DNA of 25,991 bases. It comes from a virus. Below, piece by piece: positions 8,756 through 15,880 of the stretch. Made by a program: the position numbers and the translations under genes. The DNA lies in the IMG/VR virus record IMGVR_UViG_3300010413_000189, positions 1 to 25,991 of that record, one strand, 5' to 3'. The notes beneath the pieces were generated by a model that was given only the letters and a program-made list of their open reading frames with translations, did no database searches and was not told the origin of the DNA. Positions within the stretch are counted from its first letter, which is position 1. Each line of letters starts with the position of its first letter.

Positions 8756-9583
8756 TTACCCAAAAAGGGTCATATGAAAATTGTCCAGTCTATTACCTGA
8801 ATCTGTCTCCTCTGACTGGATTCTAACTGCGACTCTAGAACCTGCTGGAATAGAAAGCGGCAAGCTGATAACTCTAGGACCCCTGATATCGTACACTTCA
8901 GTATGGAAGAAGGTATAATCAGGTAGTATAACCTCCTCATTACCTGCTGCTCCTATACCAATATCAAGTAAACCTATAGCACTAGCGATAGCCCCACCAA
9001 TCGGATAGGTGTACCAAACAATTACCCATTTAGCACTAAAGGAAGTGCTACTAGATAATTCGACCCATGCACCTTTTGTATTGGGAGTGGCTCCAGGGTC
9101 TACTTCTTGTCCACGACTCACCGAAGTATCGGCACCTATTGTTTCAGTCCTGTGGAACCCAGGAAAGTCAAAGCTACTAGGAAAACAAGTTATGAAACCA
9201 TTAAGGGAATTGGCAGTAGCGTTTGATTGAGTCCTCATAGCTAATCTAGTCCCTGCACCTAGCGCTAGAGGCACATAGAAAGCATTAGATACATTCCCTT
9301 GGTCTTCAATACTCCCTCCTCCATTTGCTAGAACGACTGTCTCATTACCACTCGCACCTATACCAAGGTCCCACATCTGTCTAGCATCGGCTTCCTTTAA
9401 AAACATACAAAAACCAGACATATCCATATCTAACGCAGCACAAATTTCTTGCCAGTCGCCTTTTGTATGCTCTGTAGTTGAATCCGACTGAGGCGTAAAA
9501 AGTCTAAACGGACTAGTGGCTGGGGTTGCATACGGATAGAGATAGAGCTTAGATACATCGTAATGGTATGGGAAAATCGGCAT
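8756..9583 (-). CDS. two-domain beta protein, copy B of the duplicated module
   Basis: A 275-aa protein paralogous to the 279-aa product encoded at 9883-10722. It has an internal twofold repeat. Each half has H/N-T-K-G-x-W-x-E followed by D-[LI]-G-I-G-A-[SA]-G-N-E and then I/L-x-x-G-[ST]-R-[LV]-A-[MV]-R-x-Q-S. The start overlaps the upstream 96-aa gene by one base. The repeated beta-strand pattern and its position next to fibre genes suggest an adsorption or tail-tip protein. I do not recognise a named family. Confidence 0.85.
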   Translation of the reverse strand: MPIFPYHYDVSKLYLYPYATPATSPFRLFTPQSDSTTEHTKGDWQEICAALDMDMSGFCMFLKEADARQMWDLGIGASGNETVVLANGGGSIEDQGNVSNAFYVPLALGAGTRLAMRTQSNATANSLNGFITCFPSSFDFPGFHRTETIGADTSVSRGQEVDPGATPNTKGAWVELSSSTSFSAKWVIVWYTYPIGGAIASAIGLLDIGIGAAGNEEVILPDYTFFHTEVYDIRGPRVISLPLSIPAGSRVAVRIQSEETDSGNRLDNFHMTLFG

Positions 9584-9873
9584 TAGCTTCTCTCCCGATA
9601 AAGTTTCTTTAAGATTAATAGTAAAACTCTATCCCGTTTTGCACTAGTCAAATTGCCGCCACTTATAAGTGACAAGGCTTCAGCTAAATCAGGATTTGAA
9701 GGTTCATTTCTATCAACAAATGCCAAGATACTAGGGTCCCATATTTTATTGGTTCCACTCTTTGGATTCGACTGATATTCTTTATAATCTAAATCTGGAG
9801 ACAGTTTCCCCAAAACGGTGCCTGTGCTTACTAATTTACCAGTCGCTTTTTCATAGACCGCATACCAAGCCAT
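9583..9873 (-). CDS. small protein, copy B of the duplicated module
   Basis: A 96-aa protein whose first half (W-Y-A-V-Y-E-K-A-T-G, L-V-S-T-G-T-V-L-G, Y-K-E-Y) is nearly the same as in the 97-aa product of 10723-11016. The C-terminal half is helical and charged. The W-D-x-x-x-x-x-F-V stretch resembles small phage tail-associated proteins that describe a residue-by-residue beta hairpin. Function is unknown. It forms a translationally coupled pair with the 275-aa gene. Confidence 0.8.
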   Translation of the reverse strand: MAWYAVYEKATGKLVSTGTVLGKLSPDLDYKEYQSNPKSGTNKIWDPSILAFVDRNEPSNPDLAEALSLISGGNLTSAKRDRVLLLILKKLYRERS

Positions 9874-9882
9874 CTTAACTCC

Positions 9883-10722
9883 CTATCCATACGCCAGCAT
9901 ATGAACATAGATATTTCTAGTATCAGTCACAATCGTTGTACTTTGAGCTCTGGCCGCAATTCTAGTTCCAACTGGAATAGAGAATGGCATCTCAAAAACA
10001 CGCGGCCCCCAGTGACGATTATAGTAATAACTGTTACCGAATCTATTCAGAAACATATACAAATCAGGTAGTATAATCTCTTCATTTCCAGCCGCGCCTA
10101 TCGCAATATCCACTAGCCAGCTATTATCGTCTTCAGTACCACCCACTAGACGGGCCAAGAATAAATTTATCCATTTACAGTCCATTTCTAGACTGCTCGT
10201 TATCTCTGTATAGGCACCTTTAGTATTTGCAGTCGTACCCGGATTGACCAGTTGTCCACTAGAATTACTTGTGTCTGCTCCAGCAGTGGCCGCTCTGCCA
10301 AAACCACTAAAACCAAAATTTGCAGGTATAAAATAAAAAGTCCAAAAGCTGTCAGAGCTGGCAGAATTAGCTTGCGACCTGACAGCTACTCGAGCACCTT
10401 TAGGAATTGCTATGGGATAAAAATGTATGTTAGGGCGATATAAATCCTGATTAGCTTGTCCACCAGCATTAGCCAAAATTACTTGTTCGTTGCCTGATGC
10501 GCCAATACCCAAATCCCATAAGACGCGTTCCTGCCAAGTTGCACTATGTACTAAAACACCGCAACAGTTTACATCTAAAGCGGAGCAAACCTCAACCCAA
10601 GAACCTTTAGTGTGTACAGACCCACCAGCAGTTACAGTCAGCTCTCGCTTTGATGTGCCAGCCACAGCAGCAGGATAAGCATACAGTCCCGAACTATCAA
10701 AGTGGTGTGGAAATGCTGGCAT
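9883..10722 (-). CDS. two-domain beta protein, copy A of the duplicated module
   Basis: A 279-aa protein paralogous to the 275-aa product at 8756-9583. Both begin M-P-x-F-P-x-H-x-D and both contain the H-T-K-G, L-W-D-L-G-I-G-A-S-G-N-E and I-A-I-G-A-A-G-N-E-E-I-I-L-P-D landmarks. The two halves of the protein are related to each other, so the window holds four copies of this domain. The ATG directly abuts the stop of the 97-aa gene. Likely a virion surface or tail-tip component, by position only. Confidence 0.85.
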   Translation of the reverse strand: MPAFPHHFDSSGLYAYPAAVAGTSKRELTVTAGGSVHTKGSWVEVCSALDVNCCGVLVHSATWQERVLWDLGIGASGNEQVILANAGGQANQDLYRPNIHFYPIAIPKGARVAVRSQANSASSDSFWTFYFIPANFGFSGFGRAATAGADTSNSSGQLVNPGTTANTKGAYTEITSSLEMDCKWINLFLARLVGGTEDDNSWLVDIAIGAAGNEEIILPDLYMFLNRFGNSYYYNRHWGPRVFEMPFSIPVGTRIAARAQSTTIVTDTRNIYVHMLAYG

Positions 10723-11016
10723 CTAACTTACCTCATATGCCCGCTTCAGAAGTAGCGTCAGAGCCTTATTTATCTCCGTACTAGTCCAAGTTTCTTTAGA
10801 AATCAATACCTCAGCATCTACCAAGTTCTGGTCTACAACAGGCTCACTTGGGTCTGGCTTTGGTACAAAGTCCATCATCGCCTCGTCCCACATGTAATCT
10901 AGCTCTAATTGATTATCAGCATATTCTTTATATGCCAAACCTTCTGGCAGAGAACCAAGGACAGTACCAGTACTGACTAACCTACCAGTAGCCTTTTCAT
11001 AAACTGCGTACCACAT
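10723..11016 (-). CDS. small protein, copy A of the duplicated module
   Basis: A 97-aa protein with the same N-terminal block as the 96-aa protein at 9583-9873 (W-Y-A-V-Y-E-K-A-T-G and L-V-S-T-G-T-V-L-G) and a diverged acidic, helical C-terminal half. It is the first gene of the duplicated two-gene unit. No named family is recognised. Confidence 0.8.
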   Translation of the reverse strand: MWYAVYEKATGRLVSTGTVLGSLPEGLAYKEYADNQLELDYMWDEAMMDFVPKPDPSEPVVDQNLVDAEVLISKETWTSTEINKALTLLLKRAYEVS

Positions 11017-11024
11017 AACTAAAC

Positions 11025-11180
11025 CTACTTAAATTTCAGATTTTGAGTATGTGACGTATCCTTCACCATGATAACAGCTTGGCGTTTTTTACAGACCTTA
11101 CACACATCCATCTTCAAAATGTCATTGTAACGCCATTCATGGAGTTTACCCAAGTCTTGACATTCTTTTACTTCATCCAT
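11025..11180 (-). CDS. small zinc-finger-like protein (51 aa)
   Basis: A 51-codon ORF starts at the ATG at 11180 and ends in TAG at 11025-11027. It fills most of the otherwise empty 212-bp gap. It carries C-x-x-L-G-K-L-H near the N-terminus and C-K-V-C-K-K-R-Q near residue 27, a possible C-H-C-C metal site. It ends S-H-T-Q-N-L-K-F-K. AGGGGG upstream can serve as a ribosome site. From memory, similar short proteins are common in phages between adaptor and tail genes. Function unknown. Confidence 0.7.
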   Translation of the reverse strand: MDEVKECQDLGKLHEWRYNDILKMDVCKVCKKRQAVIMVKDTSHTQNLKFK

Positions 11181-11228
11181 AAAAGCCCCCTAAAAATTTC
11201 CCACCCACCCGTCCAACTCGACTAAGAG

Positions 11229-11603
11229 TTATGTAGGATCACCAATCTCCATCTTCCAAGAAGGAATATTCACCTTATTGCCAGATGTTAGAGACTGAGT
11301 AGTACAAGTTGTCACGTAAAGCAGTCGAGTGCCATCCACAAGAGCAACGTGCTGAGCACTCCCAGAGCTATCAACACTCACAGAGTTGAACGCATTAACG
11401 GTTAACTTTCTTCCACCAGAAGAGCCACTGGTAGGCCCAGTGAAATTGGCGGAAGTAAAAGCAGTAGCCGCTAGAGCGTACGAAGTAATCGCATGTGAGC
11501 GAGTAGTGGGCTCAGTAGAGCAAACAGTAATTTGCCCAGAAGTCGCGCTCTTGATGATGGCCCAAGCGCCATCTAAAACATCATTATGTACACTCTTACC
11601 CAT
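11229..11603 (-). CDS. conserved phage structural-type protein
   Basis: A 124-aa protein starting M-G-K-S-V-H-N-D-V-L-D, with C-S-T-E-P-T-T-R, S-G-G-R-K-L-T-V and V-N-I-P-S-W-K-M-E-I landmarks and a mainly beta character. I recognise this as a widespread but unnamed environmental phage protein found beside adaptor and tail genes. It overlaps the upstream 276-aa gene by 8 bases. A tail or neck component is likely. Confidence 0.8.
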   Translation of the reverse strand: MGKSVHNDVLDGAWAIIKSATSGQITVCSTEPTTRSHAITSYALAATAFTSANFTGPTSGSSGGRKLTVNAFNSVSVDSSGSAQHVALVDGTRLLYVTTCTTQSLTSGNKVNIPSWKMEIGDPT

Positions 11604-12426
11604 TTACTTTTTCTCCCAGTTCGTCATGAAATGTTACATACGGAGGATACAAAGGTTCCCCACGTGTGAACTTCAAATAGGTTACATCTCCATTCATATA
11701 GGCGAATTCAATCCACCTACGCTTAATGTGCCAAATTAACGGGTCTGGCTGTTCCACTTCACGTGTATCACTCACGACCCATTCTTCTACTAGTCGCTCG
11801 ATAGTTTCTTGAGCAGGTGTTATCTTCCACTCGTCACTTGGACCCACAGCATGTTCCATCTCGGTACAGCCGCGTTTAAGAATTACACTTACATCTTCGC
11901 CGAGAAAAGGATCGTTGTTAACAGCCTCACGTACAGCGATGTAGCACTCTTCTCCGTTTTCAAGTCCTCTGTTATAAAAGTATCCACCATACAATCCGTG
12001 TACAGTTGAACGTACTTCTATACCACATTTCGAGGGCCGTCCAAGTCGCTTCTGTAGATCGTCCAAAGCAAAGAGTTGAACTAACGTTTTGGGACGCACT
12101 ACTACCTTATAACAGTTCTGGCACCCAGAGGGAACGAAGGGCTTCCCGCCCTTAAAATACTTACCCATGTTCATTGAGATTATGTTGAACAAAATATTTG
12201 TCCATGTAAAACAATCTATACCCGCATGTCCGTTATGAACCCACGGGGTTTCTATCGCAAATTGTTTCTGTCTGGCCTTAAGTTTTCCGTTATCTTGGAC
12301 AATCCAACCGCCACTATCCAGTAGCGGCCTTAACCAAGTATAAATATCGTGGGCCATCAGCCATTCATAATAACTGCCTTCTAGCTGTTCCTGTTCAGTG
12401 TCTGTCCCTTCGATTATATCAACCAC
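11596..12426 (-). CDS. conserved phage protein of unknown function (276 aa)
   Basis: The protein has a C-Q-N-C-Y-K-V-V-V-R-P motif near residue 103, then C-G-I-E-V-R, G-L-Y-G-G-Y-F-Y-N and L-K-R-G-C-T-E-M-E-H. These cysteines may bind a metal. From memory, similar proteins occur in environmental phages next to head-tail connector genes, with no assigned role. An AAAGGAG ribosome site lies five bases before the ATG, which supports the start. Not membrane-associated by eye. Confidence 0.8.
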   Translation of the reverse strand: MVDIIEGTDTEQEQLEGSYYEWLMAHDIYTWLRPLLDSGGWIVQDNGKLKARQKQFAIETPWVHNGHAGIDCFTWTNILFNIISMNMGKYFKGGKPFVPSGCQNCYKVVVRPKTLVQLFALDDLQKRLGRPSKCGIEVRSTVHGLYGGYFYNRGLENGEECYIAVREAVNNDPFLGEDVSVILKRGCTEMEHAVGPSDEWKITPAQETIERLVEEWVVSDTREVEQPDPLIWHIKRRWIEFAYMNGDVTYLKFTRGEPLYPPYVTFHDELGEKVNG

Positions 12427-12436
12427 ATGAACTCCT

Positions 12437-12580
12437 TTACGATTTCTTTTTCTTTTTCTTCTTTTTCTTGGCCTGAGACATAGCGATTGCCACTGCCTGT
12501 TTAGGCGGATAACCTTCGTTTACCAACTTCTTGATATTGGACGAAACAGTTTTTTTACTACTCCCCTTTTTTAATGGCAT
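12437..12580 (-). CDS. small lysine-rich protein (47 aa, DUF6496-like)
   Basis: A 47-codon ORF begins [13 protein letters not shown], has [13 protein letters not shown] and ends in nine lysines and a serine. I recognise this as a very common small phage protein, DUF6496-like, with no proven function. It fits exactly between two genes, 2 bases after the adaptor gene. The run of AAA/AAG codons is unusual and could favour ribosome slippage. Confidence 0.8.
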   Translation of the reverse strand: MPLKKGSSKKTVSSNIKKLVNEGYPPKQAVAIAMSQAKKKKKKKKKS

Positions 12581-12582
12581 GG

Positions 12583-13080
12583 CTACGCCCTCACTAGTTC
12601 AACCATAAAGGCCGATTTAAGATAGGGTTTAAGCAACCTATCAATATACGTATATTCTGGAACATCGCGTTTGCCACCGCGATCATACTCAATCTCGATT
12701 ACGTCTACCTTTTCTCGTACGATATTTCCCATCTCGGATAAGTCCGGCGCAGGATCGCCACCAGTAAGATAGCGCAAAGCGAGTTCGGCCTGTGCTTGCC
12801 TAATAGCCACCGGCACGACTGTAGCGGAGACATAGTACTGGTTTCTATCAATGACGTTGCGACGCGGCCATTCTAAAGACTGTGTCGAGTCCGCCTTGAT
12901 ACCTCGCCAAGGAAGAGTCTCCATATAACGAGTAGCTCGGATAAGGCACGACTCTAGAGAATCGTTTGATCCAGTCCAAGTTATAATACCCATCTCAACA
13001 AAATACGAGTTTGCACTAGCCAACGACAGGTAACTGTTAGCTGAACTTAGAGAAGTGCCGTCTTCTACGATTATAGTCAC
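12583..13080 (-). CDS. DnaT-like head-tail adaptor protein
   Basis: A 165-aa protein with the pattern of the phage DnaT-like family. The N-terminal strand I-I-V-E-D-G-T-S-L is followed by [14 protein letters not shown] and W-P-R-R-N. A helix with [11 protein letters not shown] comes next. In tailed phages these proteins usually sit between the capsid and tail genes and are thought to act as head-tail connectors, which matches the position here. The family name reflects sequence similarity only and does not imply replication function. Confidence 0.8.
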   Translation of the reverse strand: MTIIVEDGTSLSSANSYLSLASANSYFVEMGIITWTGSNDSLESCLIRATRYMETLPWRGIKADSTQSLEWPRRNVIDRNQYYVSATVVPVAIRQAQAELALRYLTGGDPAPDLSEMGNIVREKVDVIEIEYDRGGKRDVPEYTYIDRLLKPYLKSAFMVELVRA

Positions 13081-13081
13081 T

Positions 13082-13219
13082 CTAATACCCTCTCATACCC
13101 GAACGCCGCTCTTTCGGATTGCGAGCGTCGCCACGAACCTTTGACAAGCGTTGGCGCTTAGGCTTCTTCACGCCGCCTTTTGCCTTCTTCTTCCGTTTTT
13201 GTTTACTCTTCGTAGCCAT
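13082..13219 (-). CDS. small Lys/Arg-rich protein (45 aa)
   Basis: A 45-codon ORF begins at the ATG at 13219 and ends in TAG, one base before the adaptor gene starts. It is extremely basic (M-A-T-K-S-K-Q-K-R-K-K-K near the start; R-R-S-G-M-R-G-Y at the end). It fills the gap exactly between two good genes, so I regard it as real. It may bind nucleic acid or an acidic surface. No family recognised. Confidence 0.65.
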   Translation of the reverse strand: MATKSKQKRKKKAKGGVKKPKRQRLSKVRGDARNPKERRSGMRGY

Positions 13220-13220
13220 A

Positions 13221-13424
13221 CTACTTAGTCTTCTTCATGCTCGGATATTTACGATAAACAGCGGCCCTGACTTTCTTCTTCTCCTCAGGTGTCCCGTATT
13301 GTGAGACACGTGCAAGGGCGTTTCTCGCGTGGGCCTTATCATGGATAGGGTACTTACGTTTAGAAGGTATAGCAAAATTCGACGACTTAATATGCTTACG
13401 TCCCTTAGAAGTTAATTTAGCCAT
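13221..13424 (-). CDS. small basic protein (DUF6582-like)
   Basis: A 67-aa basic protein with the recognisable block F-A-I-P-S-K-R-K-Y-P-I-H-D-K-A-H-A-R-N-A and then G-T-P-E-E-K-K-K-V-R-A-A-V. This block occurs in DUF6582-type phage proteins, where it is often fused to or near prohead protease or capsid genes. The gene overlaps the acetyltransferase gene by 8 bases. Function unknown. Confidence 0.8.
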   Translation of the reverse strand: MAKLTSKGRKHIKSSNFAIPSKRKYPIHDKAHARNALARVSQYGTPEEKKKVRAAVYRKYPSMKKTK

Positions 13425-13923
13425 CTTGGTTCCCCATATTGGATAGGTCTCGCTTAATCCACTGGTAGGACACGATCCTAGCCGGTACTCCCCACGCCGT
13501 CATATTGTCAGGGACATCTCGGGTAACAACGCTTCCAGCTCCAACAAAAGCATTCTCCCCGATTGTCACACCACAAATTATAGTAGCATTAGCTCCAATC
13601 GCGGCTCCACGTCTAATCAGTGTCTGTTCAAATCTGCCTCTACGATATGTACGCGGACGTTTTACATTTGTAAACGTGGCGTGCGGAGCGATAAAAACAT
13701 CATCCTCAATAATCACACCACTGTAAACGTATACGCCGTTTTGTATACGCACATTGTTACCGATTATGGCCCCAGTTGCCACTTGACAATAGCTACCGAT
13801 CATACAGTTTTTACCGATGCGTGCGCCCTCTTGAATATGGCTAAAGTGCCACACAGAAGAATTATCACCGATGACGCACCCAGGTTCTACCAACGCGTGA
13901 CGACTTATAAAGATATTACCCAT
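13417..13923 (-). CDS. wbpD: WbpD-like UDP-sugar N-acetyltransferase (left-handed beta-helix)
   Basis: The 168-aa protein has hexapeptide repeats typical of left-handed beta-helix acyltransferases (V-I-G-D, R-I-G-K, I-I-G-N-N-V, A-I-G-A-N, T-I-G-E-N). It also carries the W-H-F-S-H-I, F-T-N-V, R-R-G-A-A-I-G-A-N-A-T-I and G-V-P-A-R-I landmarks of the WbpD/WlbB group. Known members use acetyl-CoA to acetylate the 3-amino group of a UDP-2-acetamido-3-aminoglucuronate during O-antigen sugar synthesis. The length is slightly below that of bacterial WbpD (about 190 aa). It overlaps the upstream gene by 8 bases. The same operon encodes a WbpB-like dehydrogenase, which supports the pathway call. The exact substrate is inferred. 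Confidence 0.85.
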   Translation of the reverse strand: MGNIFISRHALVEPGCVIGDNSSVWHFSHIQEGARIGKNCMIGSYCQVATGAIIGNNVRIQNGVYVYSGVIIEDDVFIAPHATFTNVKRPRTYRRGRFEQTLIRRGAAIGANATIICGVTIGENAFVGAGSVVTRDVPDNMTAWGVPARIVSYQWIKRDLSNMGNQDG

Positions 13924-14140
13924 CGAGCCCCCTAGTCTGCAAAAACCCGTCCTGTTCTATTCGTCTAACAGCTTCTCTAAGTTTGCGATTACCGATCATA
14001 CCATAAACTGCCCAACTCACAGCGCTAGCAATATCATCTGCTAACTCTTGGTCGATATTACCTAGCAGGGAATCGTCAATTGCAAGTTCACCCGTAATCC
14101 CATTCACGTCTGTAATATAGATTTTAATCTGTTCTGGCAT
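13916..14140 (-). CDS. hypothetical protein (74 aa)
   Basis: A short acidic protein with an N-terminal I-K-I-Y-I-T-D-V-N-G strand and a helical middle (E-L-A-D-D-I-A-S-A-V-S-W-A-V). No family recognised. It overlaps the acetyltransferase start, so the two are likely co-translated. Confidence 0.65.
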   Translation of the reverse strand: MPEQIKIYITDVNGITGELAIDDSLLGNIDQELADDIASAVSWAVYGMIGNRKLREAVRRIEQDGFLQTRGLDG

Positions 14141-14150
14141 AGATTGACCT

Positions 14151-14534
14151 CTATCCTTTAACTTTTTTTAATAATTCAATTATATCTTGTTGTTGATCAA
14201 TAAGCCGCTTAAGTAGCGACTTAATGTCGTCGTCGTCGGGTATAGGCTCAACAGGCTCACGTAGGGCATACTCCCTAGCTTTAGCCTCAAAAATCTCCCA
14301 CTCCTCTCTAATATCACTCCAGATGAGACAGTAGTCGTCGTGCGATATTTGCTCTGAGGACTTGAGTGCAAGTAAAAAATACTCGAACTCGTCCAGTTCG
14401 GCCTCAAAATCGTTGCTCTCTATGGAGTTGTCCTCGCCCTCGCGCAAAAAGGATTCACGCGAGTTCCTCCAACTCCTAGCCATGTTTTTGAGGTCCCCCT
14501 TTAAAAGTTCTACTGAGTTATCATTTTTTTTCAT
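14151..14534 (-). CDS. hypothetical acidic helical protein (127 aa)
   Basis: A strongly acidic, probably helical protein with E-A-E-L-D-E-F-E-Y-F-L and a C-terminal segment (S-L-L-K-R-L-I-D-Q-Q-Q-D-I-I-E-L-L-K) that could form a coiled coil. Start overlaps the upstream zinc-ribbon gene by 14 bases. No known family. Confidence 0.65.
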   Translation of the reverse strand: MKKNDNSVELLKGDLKNMARSWRNSRESFLREGEDNSIESNDFEAELDEFEYFLLALKSSEQISHDDYCLIWSDIREEWEIFEAKAREYALREPVEPIPDDDDIKSLLKRLIDQQQDIIELLKKVKG

Positions 14535-14871
14535 AACGTTTCGAGTATGTTGACATGTCCCAGAACCAGTTTTGCTTATGTCTGGGCACCCAAGGGTAGA
14601 CCATCAGGAACTTCACTGACTTGAATGATCCACACGATGGACACACAACAAACCTGTGGAAAACTCCTCCTCCATCGTCCGGACCATCTGAGTCCCCCCA
14701 AGGTTGTACCCAACGCTCAGGAGTTCCCTCGGGTGTTTTACACTCTCCACACTCAAAAGCCAACAAACTCACATCAGCGTGAAACTTCGCAAAGTGAGCA
14801 TAATCCCCTAGGTATCCGTTCTTTAGATCAATAAACGGAGGAGTTCTTACATTCTCCGCAGTCTCTCGCAT
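14521..14871 (-). CDS. zinc-ribbon protein of unknown function (116 aa)
   Basis: Two cysteine pairs (C-G-E-C near residue 41 and C-P-S-C-G near residue 77) make a likely zinc ribbon. The ends of the protein are aromatic and basic (W-V-P-R-H-K-Q-N-W-F-W-D-M). The gene overlaps the end of the WbpB-like gene by 25 bases, an unusually long overlap, and sits inside the sugar operon. No catalytic motif seen; a regulatory or binding role is possible. Confidence 0.7.
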   Translation of the reverse strand: MRETAENVRTPPFIDLKNGYLGDYAHFAKFHADVSLLAFECGECKTPEGTPERWVQPWGDSDGPDDGGGVFHRFVVCPSCGSFKSVKFLMVYPWVPRHKQNWFWDMSTYSKRYEKK

Positions 14872-15683
14872 AATTTAATACTCGGTGCAGCGTCGTCAAG
14901 TGTAAAACCTTGACCGGCCATGATTTGTTTATAGGACTCAGTATGGAGATTCGTAAAACCCCCAGTAAAGTCTATCCTTTCTCCGTCGATAACGATCTCA
15001 CGCTTAACGCTATTAAAAGGCTCTACAGATAAATCAAAACTAATTTGAGCCTTAGGTGTTTCAAATTCCCCAATCACCCGATAAGGCTTTCGCGTTGATA
15101 ACCTAACTCGTCTGAACTCATCACCAAAAAACCATAACAGTAAATCGAACATGTGAACACCAATGTTCGTTTCTAGTCCCCCAGATTTTCGCACATCGGC
15201 CTTCCATGTTTGGTTATACCATCTCCCTCTCGGAGTATGGTACAACAGATGCACCTTATGTCCAGATGTAATTTGATCTCTAAGCGAGATTAATTCTGGT
15301 TTTAGTCTGGATTGTAGTATCGTAAAGACTTTTCTGCCGGTTTCAGCTTCACAGTCTTTTAAACGACAGATATCGTTATAAGTCAATACAACAGGTTTCT
15401 CACAGATTACGTTTGCTCTGTTGCGTAGTCCAGCAAGGCACTGTTCAAAATGAACATGATTGGGTGAACAGATAACAAAATAGTCAGGCTGGACATATAG
15501 ACATTCCTTAGAAAACGACTTAAAGTCTTTAAAGAACCCACACTCCATACTGTGAGCGTCTAAGAATCCGACAGAGTCGAACGGATCATACCCGACGACT
15601 AACTTCCCTTCACACTCCTCAATCGCGCGCAAGTGACGAGGGAATACATAACCAGCAATCCCTGTTGCCGCGAATGTCAACAT
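14847..15683 (-). CDS. wbpB: WbpB-like sugar-nucleotide dehydrogenase (Gfo/Idh/MocA family)
   Basis: The 278-aa protein has an N-terminal NAD-binding motif (T-G-I-A-G-Y-V-F-P-R-H-L, residues 7-18), the E-K-P motif at 95-97 with the catalytic-type lysine, and G-G-L-E-T-N-I-G-V-H-M-F-D at 168-180. The A-G-Y-V-x-P-R-H-L, Y-D-P-x-D-S-V and R-G-R-W-Y patterns point to the WbpB/WlbA subgroup. That group oxidises the 3-position of UDP-N-acetylglucosaminuronate before amination. It is shorter than bacterial WbpB (about 315 aa). No aminotransferase (WbpE) or WbpA is in the window, so the pathway would need host enzymes or genes elsewhere in the genome. Confidence 0.85.
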   Translation of the reverse strand: MLTFAATGIAGYVFPRHLRAIEECEGKLVVGYDPFDSVGFLDAHSMECGFFKDFKSFSKECLYVQPDYFVICSPNHVHFEQCLAGLRNRANVICEKPVVLTYNDICRLKDCEAETGRKVFTILQSRLKPELISLRDQITSGHKVHLLYHTPRGRWYNQTWKADVRKSGGLETNIGVHMFDLLLWFFGDEFRRVRLSTRKPYRVIGEFETPKAQISFDLSVEPFNSVKREIVIDGERIDFTGGFTNLHTESYKQIMAGQGFTLDDAAPSIKLCERLRRM

Positions 15684-15880
15684 AACAATTTATAGTGCTC
15701 AATATGATTATAGACAAATTCACGTCGTTTCATCCATGCTTCTATGACGCGAGTAACTGAGTCCATGAGGTCATGGACATCATCTTCATCATAACGTTCT
15801 TTCGCCATCGCAACCGAACCACATATTCCGTGGTTATTTTCAAAGTCAACTACGTAGTTTTTGTCTTCATCAATGATCAA
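15677..15880 (-). CDS. hypothetical protein (67 aa)
   Basis: A small acidic N-terminal, helical C-terminal protein with overlaps on both sides (4 bases with the glycosyltransferase, 7 with the WbpB-like gene). Tight coupling supports a real gene. No family recognised. Confidence 0.65.
   Translation of the reverse strand: MIIDEDKNYVVDFENNHGICGSVAMAKERYDEDDVHDLMDSVTRVIEAWMKRREFVYNHIEHYKLLC

Larger units (their letters stand above)
8756..11016 (-). repeat. tandemly duplicated two-gene module
   Basis: The order is small protein (97 aa) plus two-domain protein (279 aa), then small protein (96 aa) plus two-domain protein (275 aa). Each member is clearly paralogous to its counterpart at the protein level but diverged, so the duplication is not recent. 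Confidence 0.85.

Noticed and set aside
1-11016. Possible diversity-generating retroelement target, given the BPP-1-like decoration protein and many fibre paralogues
   Set aside because: No reverse transcriptase, template repeat or adenine-biased variable region was seen in the window.
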